Assembly (NCBI RefSeq): GCF_023887685.1
Contig: NZ_JAMWMR010000022.1
Coordinates: forward strand, 1-64,000
Origin: Streptomyces macrolidinus
Lineage (GTDB): Bacteria; Actinomycetota; Actinomycetes; Streptomycetales; Streptomycetaceae
Length of the DNA: 64,000 bases
Direction of reading: 5' to 3'
Both the position numbers and the translations under genes were made by a program. Positions 34,709 to 43,475 of the stretch are shown here, piece after piece. Positions within the stretch are counted from its first letter, which is position 1. Each line of letters begins with the position of its first letter. The notes below the pieces were generated by a model that was given only the letters and a program-made list of their open reading frames with translations, searched no databases and was not told the DNA's origin.

Positions 34709-35150
34709 TCAACCTTCCTCCACCACCGGCAGGGTGGAGGCGCGGGGCAGCAACGTGGCTGCGACAAGGCGGTGTCGGGGCCGGGCACCGGCCCGCGCCG
34801 GGTTCCGTATCACGTCGATCAGCAACTCGGCTGCCTGGCGGCCGATTTCCTCGGGCGCCAGGTCGAGCGCGGTCAGCTCCGGGCGCGCGCTGCGCGCGAA
34901 CTCCCCGTCGGCGCCGACCACGATCTGTACGTCCTCCGGTACGGCGAGGCCGAGTTCGCGGCAGACGGCGAGTGTGGCGAAGCCGAACTTCTCCATCACG
35001 ACGTACACGGCGTCGGGCCGGTCGGGACGGGTGAGCAGGCGATGCGCGGCGGCCGTGGAGGCCGTTCCCGACTCGGCGCGGTCCATGAGGACGGGGCGGC
35101 CGGTGCGCTCGCACCAGTCGACGTAGGCACGGGCCGCGTCCGGGCGCCGC
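34709..35150 (-). pseudogene. LacI-family regulator, C-terminal half only
   Basis: About 147 codons of the periplasmic-binding-like sensor domain are left, including GLAVPEDVQIVVGADGEFAR and PEEIGRQAAELLIDVI, with the normal stop. The helix-turn-helix and first half of the sensor are gone. The break lies at about 35137-35160, where the divergent adenine-deaminase remnant begins, so one deletion probably removed both 5' halves and the promoters between. Confidence 0.8.
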
Positions 35151-35151
35151 G

Positions 35152-35679
35152 CAGGCCGCACCGCTGCCGGTCGTGGACGGCACCGTCCGCGCCGACCTCG
35201 CGCAGGACGCGCTGTACGTCACGGTCTCCGAGCGCTACGGGAAGAACGGCGGCGGCACGGTCACCGCGATGATCAACGGCTTCGGTCTGCGCTCCGGTGC
35301 GATCGCCTCCTCCGCCGCCCCCGACGACAACAACATCGACTGTGTCGGCGCCGACCGTGCCGACATGGCGCTCGCCGTGAACCACCTGGCCGAGCACGGC
35401 GGCGGTCAAGTCGTCGTGGACGGCGGTGAGATCAAGGAGTTCCTGCCGCTGCCGGTGGCCGGTATCGTCGCCGCCCTCGTCCCCGAGGAGATGGCCGCCG
35501 CGGAGGACCGCCTGGAGGCCGCCGCCCGCGCGCTCGGCTGTGAACTCCCCTCCGCCTTCGGATACTTGATCTACCTGGAGATCACCGCCATCCCCGAGTA
35601 CGCCGTCACCGACCTGGGTGTCGTCAACTACCACACCCAGGACGTCGTCGACATCCTGCACCCCGCCGCCGCCAACTGA
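35152..35679 (+). pseudogene. AdeC-type adenine deaminase, C-terminal part only
   Basis: About 175 codons match the C-terminal domain of amidohydrolase-type adenine deaminase: SERYGKNGGG, NGFGLRSGAIASS, HGGGQVVVDGG and FLPLPVAGIVAAL. The metal-binding amidohydrolase barrel is missing and there is no credible start. A GTG at 35173 opens the frame but has no ribosome site. The normal stop is kept, 23 bp before the Aah1-type gene. Confidence 0.82.
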
Positions 35680-35702
35680 CGCATCCAGCCGAGGAGTTCA
35701 TC

Positions 35703-36734
35703 ATGACCACCGCACCCGTCACCGTGGACGCGTTCATCGCCGGACTACCCAAGTGCGAGCTGCACCTGCACATCGAGGGCACCCTCGAACCGGGCCTGAA
35801 GTTCGCGCTCGCCCAGCGCAACGGCATCGAGCTGCCGTACGCCGACGAGGCCGCGCTGCGCGCCGCGTACGACTTCCACGACCTGCCCGGCTTCCTCTCC
35901 GTCTACTACGAGGGGATGTCCGTACTCCGTACCGAGCAGGACTTCTACGACCTCGCGGCGGCCTACGCGGCCAAGGCGCACTCCCAGAACGTGCGGTACG
36001 CGGAGATCTTCTTCGACCCGCAGGCACACACCGCGCGGGGCGTCGCCTTCGACACCGTCATCCGCGGTCTGACCCGCGCCCTCGACGACGCCGAGCGCGA
36101 GACCGACTTCAAGGGCCGTCTCGTGATGTGCTTCCTGCGGGACTTCCAGGCCGAGTTCGCGATGGCCACGCTGGTGCAGGCGCTCGCCTACAAGGAGTGG
36201 ATCATCGGTGTCGGTCTGGACTCGGACGAGGCGGGCAACCCGCCGGTGAAGTTCCGCGAGGTCTTCGCTCGGGCGCGCGCCGAGGGGTTCCGGCTGACGA
36301 TGCACTGCGACGTCGACCAGAAGAACTCGACGGAGCACATCCGCCAGGTCGTCGAGGAGATCGGTGTCGACCGTATCGACCACGGGGTGAACGCCCTGGA
36401 GGACCCGTCCCTGATCGAGCGGATCCGCGCGCGCGGCCTCGGCCTGACGGTGTGTCCGATCTCCAACGCGCATGTCACGGACGGCATGAAGGCGGCCGAG
36501 ATCCGTGCCCTGCTCGACCAGGACGTGAAGGTGACGGTCAACTCCGACGACCCGGCGTACTTCCTGGGCTATGTCGCGGAGAACCTGGCCGCCCTGCGCG
36601 AGCCCGCCGCGCTCTCCGACGCCGATCTGGTGCGTCTGCAGCGCAACGCGATCGAGATCTCCTGGGCGGCGCCCGCCGTACGCGAGGAGTTCCTCGCGGA
36701 GCTGACGGCGTACGCGCAGCGCGCCGCCGTCTGA
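35703..36734 (+). CDS. Adenine deaminase of the adenosine-deaminase (Aah1) fold
   Basis: 343 residues. Metal and catalytic motifs: HLHIEGT (H21, H23), LTMHCDVDQKNSTEHIRQV, RIDHGV and VNSDDPAYF. The SDDPAYF and MHCDVDQ forms match the Aah1 group, which deaminates adenine to hypoxanthine, rather than true adenosine deaminase. ATG 35703 follows GAGGAG. It sits right behind the remnant of an unrelated adenine deaminase and may have taken over its function. Annotation as adenosine deaminase is the main alternative. Confidence 0.85.
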   Translation: MTTAPVTVDAFIAGLPKCELHLHIEGTLEPGLKFALAQRNGIELPYADEAALRAAYDFHDLPGFLSVYYEGMSVLRTEQDFYDLAAAYAAKAHSQNVRYAEIFFDPQAHTARGVAFDTVIRGLTRALDDAERETDFKGRLVMCFLRDFQAEFAMATLVQALAYKEWIIGVGLDSDEAGNPPVKFREVFARARAEGFRLTMHCDVDQKNSTEHIRQVVEEIGVDRIDHGVNALEDPSLIERIRARGLGLTVCPISNAHVTDGMKAAEIRALLDQDVKVTVNSDDPAYFLGYVAENLAALREPAALSDADLVRLQRNAIEISWAAPAVREEFLAELTAYAQRAAV

Positions 36735-36784
36735 CGTCCTCTCGCCGGCGAGTACCGCAAGTACGGCGAGTACGTGTGACGAGT

Positions 36785-36824
36785 ACGTGTACGGCCCGGC
36801 CGTCGCAGGCCGGGCCGTACACGT
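36785..36824. terminator. Strong hairpin between convergent genes
   Basis: A perfect 17-bp stem (36785-36801 with 36808-36824) and 6-base loop between the deaminase and the GNAT gene. Confidence 0.8.
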
Positions 36825-36844
36825 GGTGGACTCGGCATGCGCGG

Positions 36845-37318
36845 TCAGTGTGCGCGGTCGGGGGTCCAGCGCATGGTCATGTCGGGCAGGTTCTCCATGT
36901 TCCGGCTGCCGTCGTTGGTGTCGACGACGGTGAAACCGTGACGCTCGTAGAACGCGCGGGCATCGGTGTTCTGCTGGAACACGTACAGGGACAGCCCCTC
37001 GGGGCTGTGCTCCCTGACCACGTCGAGCAACCGCGTCCCTATGCCCTGGCGGCGGACGTCCGGTCGCAGATAGAGGTCTTCGAGCATGTCGCCCTCGAGG
37101 GAGGCATAGCCGAGAACCTCCCCGTCACGCACCGCCACCCAGACGCGGCACGTCTTGAGCACGATGTTCGCCACCCACGCCGTGACCTCGTCCTGGCCGC
37201 GCGTCTGCGGGGGCAGATACGGCATGGTCGCCGCGCGCGAGTCCACGTGGATCTGTGCGATCGCCGCCGCGTCCGCGGTGTCCGCGGGTCGGATCTCGGT
37301 CCTTCTGTCATCACTCAC
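36845..37318 (-). CDS. GNAT-family N-acetyltransferase
   Basis: 157 residues with the acetyl-CoA loop RRQGIGTRLLDVVREH and the late DARAFYERHGFTVVDTNDG. GTG 37318 is probably leaderless: TAGGGT ends 7 bases upstream and no ribosome site is seen. Substrate unknown; it is monocistronic between a terminator and the repeat array. Confidence 0.82.
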   Translation of the reverse strand: MSDDRRTEIRPADTADAAAIAQIHVDSRAATMPYLPPQTRGQDEVTAWVANIVLKTCRVWVAVRDGEVLGYASLEGDMLEDLYLRPDVRRQGIGTRLLDVVREHSPEGLSLYVFQQNTDARAFYERHGFTVVDTNDGSRNMENLPDMTMRWTPDRAH

Positions 37319-37436
37319 GGCGCGAACCCTACTGGTTCCGCCGGGAGTTGCTCGAACGGATATCCAGGCGGACCGGGGCGGTGCCGAAGGGATGGTGCCG
37401 GTCACCGGGGTCGTCCGGTGACCAGCACCCTGTCCT

Positions 37437-37470
37437 GATCGCCCTTGATCGCCCTTGATCGCCCTTGATC
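37437..37470. repeat. Tandem 10-bp repeat touching the sigma-factor stop
   Basis: GATCGCCCTT occurs three times (37437, 37447, 37457) plus a partial GATC, ending one base before the TCA that is the minus-strand stop of the sigma gene (37472-37474). Confidence 0.85.
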
Positions 37471-37471
37471 G

Positions 37472-38095
37472 TCAGGCCGCGAGGGCGGTGGGCTTGTCCG
37501 CCTCGCCCAGCAGGTCCATCAGGGTCGCGCGGGCTCGGGCCACGCGGGAGCGGACCGTGCCGATCGGGCAGTCGCTGGCCTCGGCCACCTCCGCGTAGGG
37601 CAGCCCGAGCAACTGCGTGAGGATGAACGCCTCACGGCGGTCCTCGGGCAGCGATGCCAGCAGATCCAGCAGCACCACGCCGTCGTCGAAGCCCGGCAGA
37701 TCGCAGGGCTGGGCCCGCTCGACGGCGAGCTGCCAGTCCGGTACGTCCGACAGACGCGGCCGGGCGGCGGCGTACCGGTAGCTGTCGATCACCGCGCGAC
37801 GGGCGATGGACAGCAGCCAGGCCCGCGCCGAGGAACGCCCCTCGAACCGGTGCAGGCTGCCGAGCGCCCGCAGGAACGTGTCCTGCGCGAGATCGTCCAC
37901 CGCCTGGGGGTCGCCGCAGAGATGGGCGACATAGCGCTGGACGTCACGGTGCAGGGCGCCCACGAACCGCTCGATGGCGTCCCGGTCACCGCCCCGGGCG
38001 GCCAGTGCCCATGCGGTGATCGATTCGTCGACCGCCGCCGAGGTGTCGCTTCGGGGACCTTTGGTGCGCGAGGTGGTCAGTGCGGAAGAAGTCAC
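37472..38095 (-). CDS. ECF sigma factor (SigC/SigK-like)
   Basis: 207 residues: region 2 with DDLAQDTFLRALGSLHRF and region 4 with LPYAEVAEASDCPIGTVRSR. GTG 38095 follows GAAGGA. No anti-sigma gene is next to it. The gene upstream on the same strand encodes a His/Met-rich membrane protein of copper-binding character. In mycobacteria SigC controls copper acquisition, so a copper-linked role is possible; that link is inference. Confidence 0.82.
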   Translation of the reverse strand: MTSSALTTSRTKGPRSDTSAAVDESITAWALAARGGDRDAIERFVGALHRDVQRYVAHLCGDPQAVDDLAQDTFLRALGSLHRFEGRSSARAWLLSIARRAVIDSYRYAAARPRLSDVPDWQLAVERAQPCDLPGFDDGVVLLDLLASLPEDRREAFILTQLLGLPYAEVAEASDCPIGTVRSRVARARATLMDLLGEADKPTALAA

Positions 38096-38242
38096 CAGGT
38101 GTCCTTCTCGAGTCAACCGTGATCCGGACCGGTGGCACGTGGAGAGTGGCACGGTCCGGTGAAGGGAGAGACGGCCGTGTACGGCCGTGGCCCGAGGCGC
38201 GAGCCGGTAGGTGGGCAGGCAGCCTCGGGAGACCCGCTGTCG

Positions 38243-38983
38243 TCAGACGACAGCCGTCCCCACGGGTGGACCCCGAGAAGTGATCGCATGGGCGAGAAGG
38301 AGGAGCGGGGGCGCACGGTCCGAGCGGCAGCGCCGGAGGTGGACGCGCGGACGGTCGGGGGTGGCGGGCAGCGCGAGCAGCAACCGCAGCGGGGCCACCA
38401 GCCATCCGGCCACCGCCCGCAGGATCCGGAAGGCGGCCTGCTCGCCGTACGCCAGCCAGAGGCCGCACAGCAGCGCGGCGAGCAGGTGGGCGGCGAGCAT
38501 GCCGAACGACGAGGAGCCGACGCCGCTCATGAGGTCGCCGAGGTGGCCCGGGCCTGTCTGCGGCATGTGGTTCATGGAGCCCATGTCCATGCCGCCCATG
38601 GAACCCATGCCCATGTGGCTCATACCCATGTGGCTCATGGACATGTGGCTCATGGACATGTGGTCCACGCCCATGTGGGCCGCACCCGTGTGGCCGAGGC
38701 CCATGTGCCCCATGCCGCTCATGTTCATGGAGGCCGGGCCACCGGATGCCGACTGTGCGTAGGAGAACGCCTCGTGCAGCACGGCCTGGGCGGCGAACAC
38801 GACCGTCACGATCATCGCCCGTCCGCGTTCACGCCCCGCCAGACACCAGCCCGCGGCAGCGGTCCCGGCCAGGCCTGCGGTGAGCGCCCACGCGGGCACG
38901 TCGCTCCCGGACATCAGGACGTGGCCCAGGGCGGCGAGCAGCACACAGACGGCCGCGAACACCGCGGCCCGTATCGCGCGCAT
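38243..38983 (-). CDS. His/Met-rich membrane protein, probably metal binding
   Basis: 246 residues. Three N-terminal membrane segments (MRAIRAAVFAAVCVLLAALG onward) and one or two near residues 165-210 flank a 65-residue loop packed with HM, MSHM and GMGHM motifs. Clusters of His and Met of this kind bind copper in CopA, CopC and PcoC-type proteins. ATG 38983 has AGGGTGG upstream; a start 18 bp earlier is possible. The loop is encoded by an imperfect CATGTGG-type DNA repeat (about 38560-38720). It precedes the ECF sigma gene on the same strand. Confidence 0.72.
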   Translation of the reverse strand: MRAIRAAVFAAVCVLLAALGHVLMSGSDVPAWALTAGLAGTAAAGWCLAGRERGRAMIVTVVFAAQAVLHEAFSYAQSASGGPASMNMSGMGHMGLGHTGAAHMGVDHMSMSHMSMSHMGMSHMGMGSMGGMDMGSMNHMPQTGPGHLGDLMSGVGSSSFGMLAAHLLAALLCGLWLAYGEQAAFRILRAVAGWLVAPLRLLLALPATPDRPRVHLRRCRSDRAPPLLLLAHAITSRGPPVGTAVV

Positions 38984-39113
38984 ACACCACCCTGCTGTCA
39001 TGGCGCTTCATCCTCGCATTCCGGATTTCAGCAGTCATGAGCGGGTGCCGAATCTCGACCCGCGCACAGTGGGTGATGATCATGTGGCCCGACGTGAACA
39101 GGCCAGGACCGCA

Positions 39114-39139
39114 GCCGCGCCCCAGTGATCGGGCGCGGC
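39114..39139 (-). terminator. Terminator of the gas-vesicle operon
   Basis: GCCGCGCCC (39114-39122) pairs with GGGCGCGGC (39131-39139), a 9-bp stem immediately past the gvpK stop. Confidence 0.55.
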
Positions 39140-39146
39140 CGGGCGA

Positions 39147-39446
39147 TCAGTCGCGGGGAAGCAGGGGCCCCAGCGGGCCGAGGTCCAGGTTCAGGTCCTC
39201 GGGCTGCAGGTCATAGCGTTCGCGCAGCTCGGCCATGCGCTCTTCCAGGAGCATCAGCGTGCGGCCGATGCGCTCCTCCTGGTCCTCCGACAACTCGCCC
39301 GTGTCGAAGCGTCGTACCGCTTGGCGCTCCATCAACTGCCTGAGCAGTTCGACGATGGTCAGCACCAGCTTGACCAGATCGCGCTCTACGGTGTCGGGCT
39401 CCAGGTCCAGCCGGTTGCGGGGCTTGTCGGGTGTCCTGTCGGTCAT
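39147..39446 (-). CDS. gvpK: Gas vesicle protein GvpK
   Basis: 99 residues, the full family length, with the GvpK core DLVKLVLTIVELLRQLMERQ and EERIGRTLMLLEERM. It is an accessory protein needed for gas-vesicle assembly and ends the cluster. The ATG overlaps the gvpS stop (ATGA). Confidence 0.93.
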   Translation of the reverse strand: MTDRTPDKPRNRLDLEPDTVERDLVKLVLTIVELLRQLMERQAVRRFDTGELSEDQEERIGRTLMLLEERMAELRERYDLQPEDLNLDLGPLGPLLPRD

Positions 39447-39637
39447 CGCCCTGAGACCTCCGGCCAGGGCGAGGGGACCCGTGCGTTGACCGAGCTGATC
39501 AGGGCGTTGAGATCGATACGGACGAGGTCGACGTCCGCGATGCGCAACGTGATGTCCCCGGTGATGACGACCCCGCCCGCGAGCAGTCGGTCCAGCAGGT
39601 CGACCAGGGCGATCTCCCGGCGTTCGACGACGGTCAC
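39443..39637 (-). CDS. gvpS: Gas vesicle protein GvpS (small GvpA-like)
   Basis: 64 residues made almost entirely of the GvpA-like helix-strand-strand-helix unit (LVDLLDRLLAGGVVITGDIT, RIADVDLVRIDLNALISSV). GTG 39637 follows GGAGGGAGAG and overlaps the gvpL stop; its own stop overlaps gvpK. It probably forms a minor shell or nucleating component with GvpJ. Confidence 0.9.
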   Translation of the reverse strand: MTVVERREIALVDLLDRLLAGGVVITGDITLRIADVDLVRIDLNALISSVNARVPSPWPEVSGR

Positions 39638-40407
39638 GTCTCTCCCTCCGTCAGCCCGGTGAAGGAGTACGCGGCCCACGGGCCGGTGAGTTCGACCCGG
39701 ATCCCCGGACTGTCGTCCCCGGTGCGGTCCACCAGCTCCACGAACTCCTCGGATCGCCCCCGCGCCACCAGATAGGCGGCGTTGAGCACGTTGCGCCCGG
39801 CGGCCCTGGACAGCGTGGCGCTCTGCGGGGTGTGCAGCCGGGCGTCCTCGGCGTGCGAGGAGAGTGTCGTGTGGAGACGGCGGGCGAACTCCTCGGCCTT
39901 CCCCCACAGTTCGTCGTGCGCCATGGTGCGCGTGTGGCGTTGTCGGAGGTAGTCCCGCCCTGAAGTCGCTTTCGTGGCAGTGATGTTGTCCTCCGCCGTG
40001 TCCGTCTGGCGATCGTCCATATAGACCTTGACGCCCCATTCGACGCGTCCTTCGAGCCGTTCGAGGGCGTGCCGGAAGTCGTCCTCGCGGTCCTCGATCA
40101 TCGACCGGACGCCGCTGTCGTCCCGGAAGACAGTGGCCAGCCGCAAGGGCAGCGGGGTCGTCACACCGGTGAGTACGTCGATGACGTGCTGGTGGGCGCG
40201 GGCGGTGGCGGCGAGCCAGTCCAGGTCTTCCAGATGCGCCTTCAACGGCGTCTCGGCGAAGTCCTCCTCGGGCACGTCGCTGACGACAGCGACGAGGCCG
40301 TGATGCTCCAGCTCCTCGGTGGGCGCGCCCCCGATCCCCTTCATCTGCTCCTGAAGTGGAGCGCCGAGGGGGAAGCAGAGGGCGTAGACGTACCGCAGCG
40401 CGGTCAC
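39634..40407 (-). CDS. gvpL: Gas vesicle protein GvpL (GvpF/L family)
   Basis: 257 residues opening LRYVYALCFP, the usual GvpF/L start, with SDVPEEDFAETPLKAHLEDL and late NAAYLVARGRSEEFVELVDR. GvpF/L proteins bind GvpA and help begin vesicle assembly. A second family member (gvpF) lies earlier in the operon. The start overlaps gvpJ (GTGA). Confidence 0.92.
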   Translation of the reverse strand: MTALRYVYALCFPLGAPLQEQMKGIGGAPTEELEHHGLVAVVSDVPEEDFAETPLKAHLEDLDWLAATARAHQHVIDVLTGVTTPLPLRLATVFRDDSGVRSMIEDREDDFRHALERLEGRVEWGVKVYMDDRQTDTAEDNITATKATSGRDYLRQRHTRTMAHDELWGKAEEFARRLHTTLSSHAEDARLHTPQSATLSRAAGRNVLNAAYLVARGRSEEFVELVDRTGDDSPGIRVELTGPWAAYSFTGLTEGET

Positions 40408-40907
40408 GGTGGCTCCTTCCCGCCCCGCGCACGCTCCCTCTTCTCACGGCCGCGCGCGCGTTCCGGCTCGGCCCCGCCCCGTACGCCTTCCGATCGATCC
40501 TCGCCACGCGCACGCTCCAGCTTCGCCTCACCACGTCCGCGCTCCACCTTCGGCGCACTCCGCACGTCACTGTGGGCGCGTTCCAGTTCCTCCTCCTCGC
40601 GGGTGGCCTCCAGGCGCTCCAGACGGGCGCGCAACTCGGCGTTTTCGCGGGAGAGTTCCTGGCGCCGGGCGCGGGAGGAGAGCGCCGGGTCGTCCTCCCA
40701 CCAGTCGATGCCCATCTCCTTCGCCTTGTCGACGGAGGCGATGATCAACCGCAGCTTGATGGTGAGGAGTTCGATGTCCAGCAGATTGATCCGGATGTCC
40801 CCCGCGATCACCACGCCCTTGTCGAGCACCCGTTCAAGGATGTCGGCGAGGCTGGCACCGCTGTTGGGGCCTTCGTAAGGAGACGGGAGCCGGGTGGGCG
40901 TGGTCAT
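40404..40907 (-). CDS. gvpJ: Gas vesicle protein GvpJ with a long charged tail
   Basis: 167 residues. Residues 18-65 are a GvpA/J unit (LADILERVLDKGVVIAGDIR, LLTIKLRLIIASVDKAKEMG). The rest is a charged Arg/Glu-rich tail with a predicted coiled coil (SRENAELRARLERLEATREE). GvpJ is a GvpA paralogue probably placed at vesicle tips. Overlaps gvpZ and gvpL by 4 bp. Confidence 0.9.
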   Translation of the reverse strand: MTTPTRLPSPYEGPNSGASLADILERVLDKGVVIAGDIRINLLDIELLTIKLRLIIASVDKAKEMGIDWWEDDPALSSRARRQELSRENAELRARLERLEATREEEELERAHSDVRSAPKVERGRGEAKLERARGEDRSEGVRGGAEPERARGREKRERARGGKEPP

Positions 40908-41941
40908 CGCAGGCTCCGCTCGTCCTCACGTGCGTCCTCCCCTTCCTCCTCGTCCTCCTCTTCCGGATACCCTTCGGTGTCGTCGTAGGCCCTCCGCCGA
41001 TCCTCCTCGTCGCCGGGTTCCTCGTCCTCGTCCTCATACGCGCCGTGCTCGTCCGCGGGCTCCTCCTCGCCGGACTCCTCTTCGGCGAGCGCGTCCTCGT
41101 GGGTGCGAACGACCTCGCTGTCGCGGATCTCACCGCGCCAGCCCTCCTCCGCCTCGTTCTTGAACGTGATGAAGCGGGCGAAGTGCTTGAGGTCGAGGCG
41201 TGCCCTACGGCCCTGTGCACGCCAGAGGTTGCCGGTCTTCTCGAACAGCCCCTGGGGGTAGTACTCGATGATCAGCAGGATGCGGGTGAGGCTGTCGCCG
41301 AGGGGATGGAAGGAGACGACGCCCTTGGTCGTGCCCTTGGCACCCTCGGAGGTCCAGGAGATGCGGTCGTCAGCCACTTGATCGATGGTGGTGGCCTTCC
41401 AACTGCGGTTGGACCAGAGCACCTTCGCCTGCCAGTCGGAGGTGATGTCGTCGGTACGGCTGGCGCTCTTGACGCCCTTGGTGAAGGTGCTGAAGTCCTG
41501 GTACTGGGTCCACTGGTCGTAGGCGGTGCGCAGCGGTACGCCGACGTCGATGGACTCCATGATGACGGTGGGCTTGTTGCCCGCGCGGCGCTTGCGCTTG
41601 CTCTTGCCGCCGGTGAGGTTCCCGAGCGTCTCGGCGACGCTGTCCTTGGCGCGCCCGACACCCGTCTCCAGGAGGGCACGCAGCGGGCCCTTGCCCTCGA
41701 TGAGCTTGCGCCCACCGTCCAGGGCGAGCCGGGCGAGGCCGGGGCTGTTGCCCTCGGCGATGTCGTTGAGCTTGACGGTGGTCTCGCCGAGCTTGCGCCC
41801 CACACCGGCGAGCAACCGCTGGGCCTGGACGGTGAGATACCCCTCCAACTCCGTCTTGAGGTGCTCGACCGCCTCGCCCCGGGTGACCTGGGACAGTCCG
41901 CCCTTCGCGCCGCCGGTCGCTCCACCGAGGGTGTCGGTCAT
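40904..41941 (-). CDS. gvpZ: Gas vesicle protein GvpZ (SRPBCC-fold)
   Basis: 345 residues. A helical first part (1-120) is followed by an SRPBCC domain (VIMESIDVGVPLRTAYDQWT ... GWRGEIRDSEVV) and a strongly acidic tail of Asp/Glu runs. ATG 41941 is chosen over GTG 41947 because GGGAGG is then 8 bases away. GvpZ is found in Streptomyces-type clusters and its job is unknown; a chaperone for hydrophobic Gvp proteins is plausible. Confidence 0.87.
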   Translation of the reverse strand: MTDTLGGATGGAKGGLSQVTRGEAVEHLKTELEGYLTVQAQRLLAGVGRKLGETTVKLNDIAEGNSPGLARLALDGGRKLIEGKGPLRALLETGVGRAKDSVAETLGNLTGGKSKRKRRAGNKPTVIMESIDVGVPLRTAYDQWTQYQDFSTFTKGVKSASRTDDITSDWQAKVLWSNRSWKATTIDQVADDRISWTSEGAKGTTKGVVSFHPLGDSLTRILLIIEYYPQGLFEKTGNLWRAQGRRARLDLKHFARFITFKNEAEEGWRGEIRDSEVVRTHEDALAEEESGEEEPADEHGAYEDEDEEPGDEEDRRRAYDDTEGYPEEEDEEEGEDAREDERSLR

Positions 41942-41943
41942 CG

Positions 41944-42447
41944 TCACCGCCTCCCTTCACGGGCCTTCGAGGCGGTCGGCCTGGCAGCCCCGGCCGACCT
42001 GGCAGCCCTGGCCGTCCCGGCCTTCCTGACCTTCCCGGTCTTCCGGGACTCCCCGACCTCCCCTGCCTCCTCGGTGTCCCCGACCTCCTTGGCCTCCTCG
42101 ATCTCCCCGTCCTCCGGAACCTCCGAGCCCGCACCGAGCTGCTCCCGTACCCGCTCCGTACGCCCGTGGAGCCGGTCCGCGAGGTTCTCGATCTGCCGCT
42201 CGACCAGCGCGCCGGAGGCGGCCGATCCGGCACCGCGCAGGTCCTCGCGCAACTGGCCGCCCATCTCCTTGAGTTCCGGGTTGTTCCGGAGTTGCTCGTC
42301 GACCAGGTTCGCGAGCGCCCGCGGGTCGAGCCGCATCCGCTTCCCGGCGACCAGCGAGCCCATGGCGAGGGCCAGCTTCATCTTCTTGGTCCGTCCAAGG
42401 ACGTACCCGGCCCCGATCGCGAGGCTCAGTGCCACTCGGTTCATCAT
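41944..42447 (-). CDS. gvpY: Gas vesicle protein GvpY
   Basis: 167 residues. The conserved opening MMNRVALSLAIGAGYVLGRT has a hydrophobic glycine-rich helix. A charged middle (DEQLRNNPELKEMGGQLRED) and a low-complexity Lys/Ala/Glu tail follow. Known only from actinobacterial gvp clusters; function not established. The start overlaps gvpG (ATGA). Confidence 0.87.
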   Translation of the reverse strand: MMNRVALSLAIGAGYVLGRTKKMKLALAMGSLVAGKRMRLDPRALANLVDEQLRNNPELKEMGGQLREDLRGAGSAASGALVERQIENLADRLHGRTERVREQLGAGSEVPEDGEIEEAKEVGDTEEAGEVGESRKTGKVRKAGTARAARSAGAARPTASKAREGRR

Positions 42448-42701
42448 GACGTCCCGTCACCGGTCGCTGTACGGCCCAGACCGATCTCCAGCCGGTCCAG
42501 GAGCGCGTCCTCCTCGCGGTCGAACTCCTCCTCGGTGATGTCGCCCTCGTCGAGTCGGCGCTCGAGCAGGGCGAGTTCGGCCCGGACGTGCACCGGGTCG
42601 TAGTACTCACGCTCCGCCTCCGCGATCACCTGCCGGATCGCCCAGAGGCTGCCGCGCGCGGGTGCGAACGGCAGGAGCACGACTTCTGTGAGCAGTCCCA
42701 T
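42444..42701 (-). CDS. gvpG: Gas vesicle protein GvpG
   Basis: 85 residues with the GvpG pattern: GLLTEVVLLPFAPARGSLWA followed by an acidic helical hairpin (LERRLDEGDITEEEFDREED). An accessory protein thought to interact with GvpF/GvpA in early assembly. The ATG follows GAGGAG and starts three bases after the gvpF stop. Confidence 0.92.
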   Translation of the reverse strand: MGLLTEVVLLPFAPARGSLWAIRQVIAEAEREYYDPVHVRAELALLERRLDEGDITEEEFDREEDALLDRLEIGLGRTATGDGTS

Positions 42702-42704
42702 GGG

Positions 42705-43475
42705 TCACTCCTCGCTCATGGCGGTGCCGGCCGTGGTCCCGGCGGGCTCGGCGGGGCCGGGCTCGACGAAGCTGTACGGCGGCAGCGGCCCGACGACCCG
42801 CAGCGCGAGGTGCGGGTGGTTCTTGCGCGTCTGTTCCACGACGGCCAGGAACTCCTCGGCGAATTCACGGTCCACCAGGAAGGAGAGGTTGGCCAGCCAG
42901 CCGTGGGACTCGGGTCCGACGCTGACGGCCTCGGCCGCCGGTTCCAGGGCGCGCAGCAGATCCTCGGCGTCCGATGCCTCGAGGTCCTGGATCGCCCCGG
43001 CGATCATCTCGCCCAGCCGCATCCGGTCCTCGTCGCTGCCGCCCCCGGCGCGCTGGTTGGCCTCCACCAGGGCCCGCGCCTGCGGGTTCTGCCCCAGCAC
43101 CAGGTGCAGTACGGACTCCTCGTCGTGGGTGGCCTTGACGTTGTACTCGGCGCGGCCCTGCAGCGCGGCGAGCCGCTCCCGGTAGTGCTCGGCACGCTCG
43201 GCGAGCACCTGGGTGACGGAGGCGTCGTCGGGGGCCACGCTGCCGAACCGCATGGGCAGCACGGAGCCGCCCTCGCCCGCCTCGCCGAGCACGTGCTGGT
43301 GGGCGAGCAGGTCCCTGCGTTTGGGCCGTAGCCCCTCGGGGGAGTCGCTGACGACCGCCGCCAGATCGCCCGCCTTGAGGATCCTGACCGGTCGTGGCGG
43401 ATCCCCGACCCCGCCGATGTCCTTCGGGAGCGAGGGGTGCGAGGCCGCCGCGATGCCGTAGACGTAGGTGCTCAC
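42705..43475 (-). CDS. gvpF: Gas vesicle protein GvpF (GvpF/L family)
   Basis: 256 residues starting STYVYGIAAASHPSLP, with VSDSPEGLRPKRRDLLAHQ and late WLANLSFLVDREFAEEFLAV, diagnostic for GvpF/L. GTG 43475 is preceded by GGAGGAGGAGCAGGA and overlaps gvpA. It binds GvpA subunits during assembly. Divergent in sequence from gvpL. Confidence 0.92.
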   Translation of the reverse strand: MSTYVYGIAAASHPSLPKDIGGVGDPPRPVRILKAGDLAAVVSDSPEGLRPKRRDLLAHQHVLGEAGEGGSVLPMRFGSVAPDDASVTQVLAERAEHYRERLAALQGRAEYNVKATHDEESVLHLVLGQNPQARALVEANQRAGGGSDEDRMRLGEMIAGAIQDLEASDAEDLLRALEPAAEAVSVGPESHGWLANLSFLVDREFAEEFLAVVEQTRKNHPHLALRVVGPLPPYSFVEPGPAEPAGTTAGTAMSEE

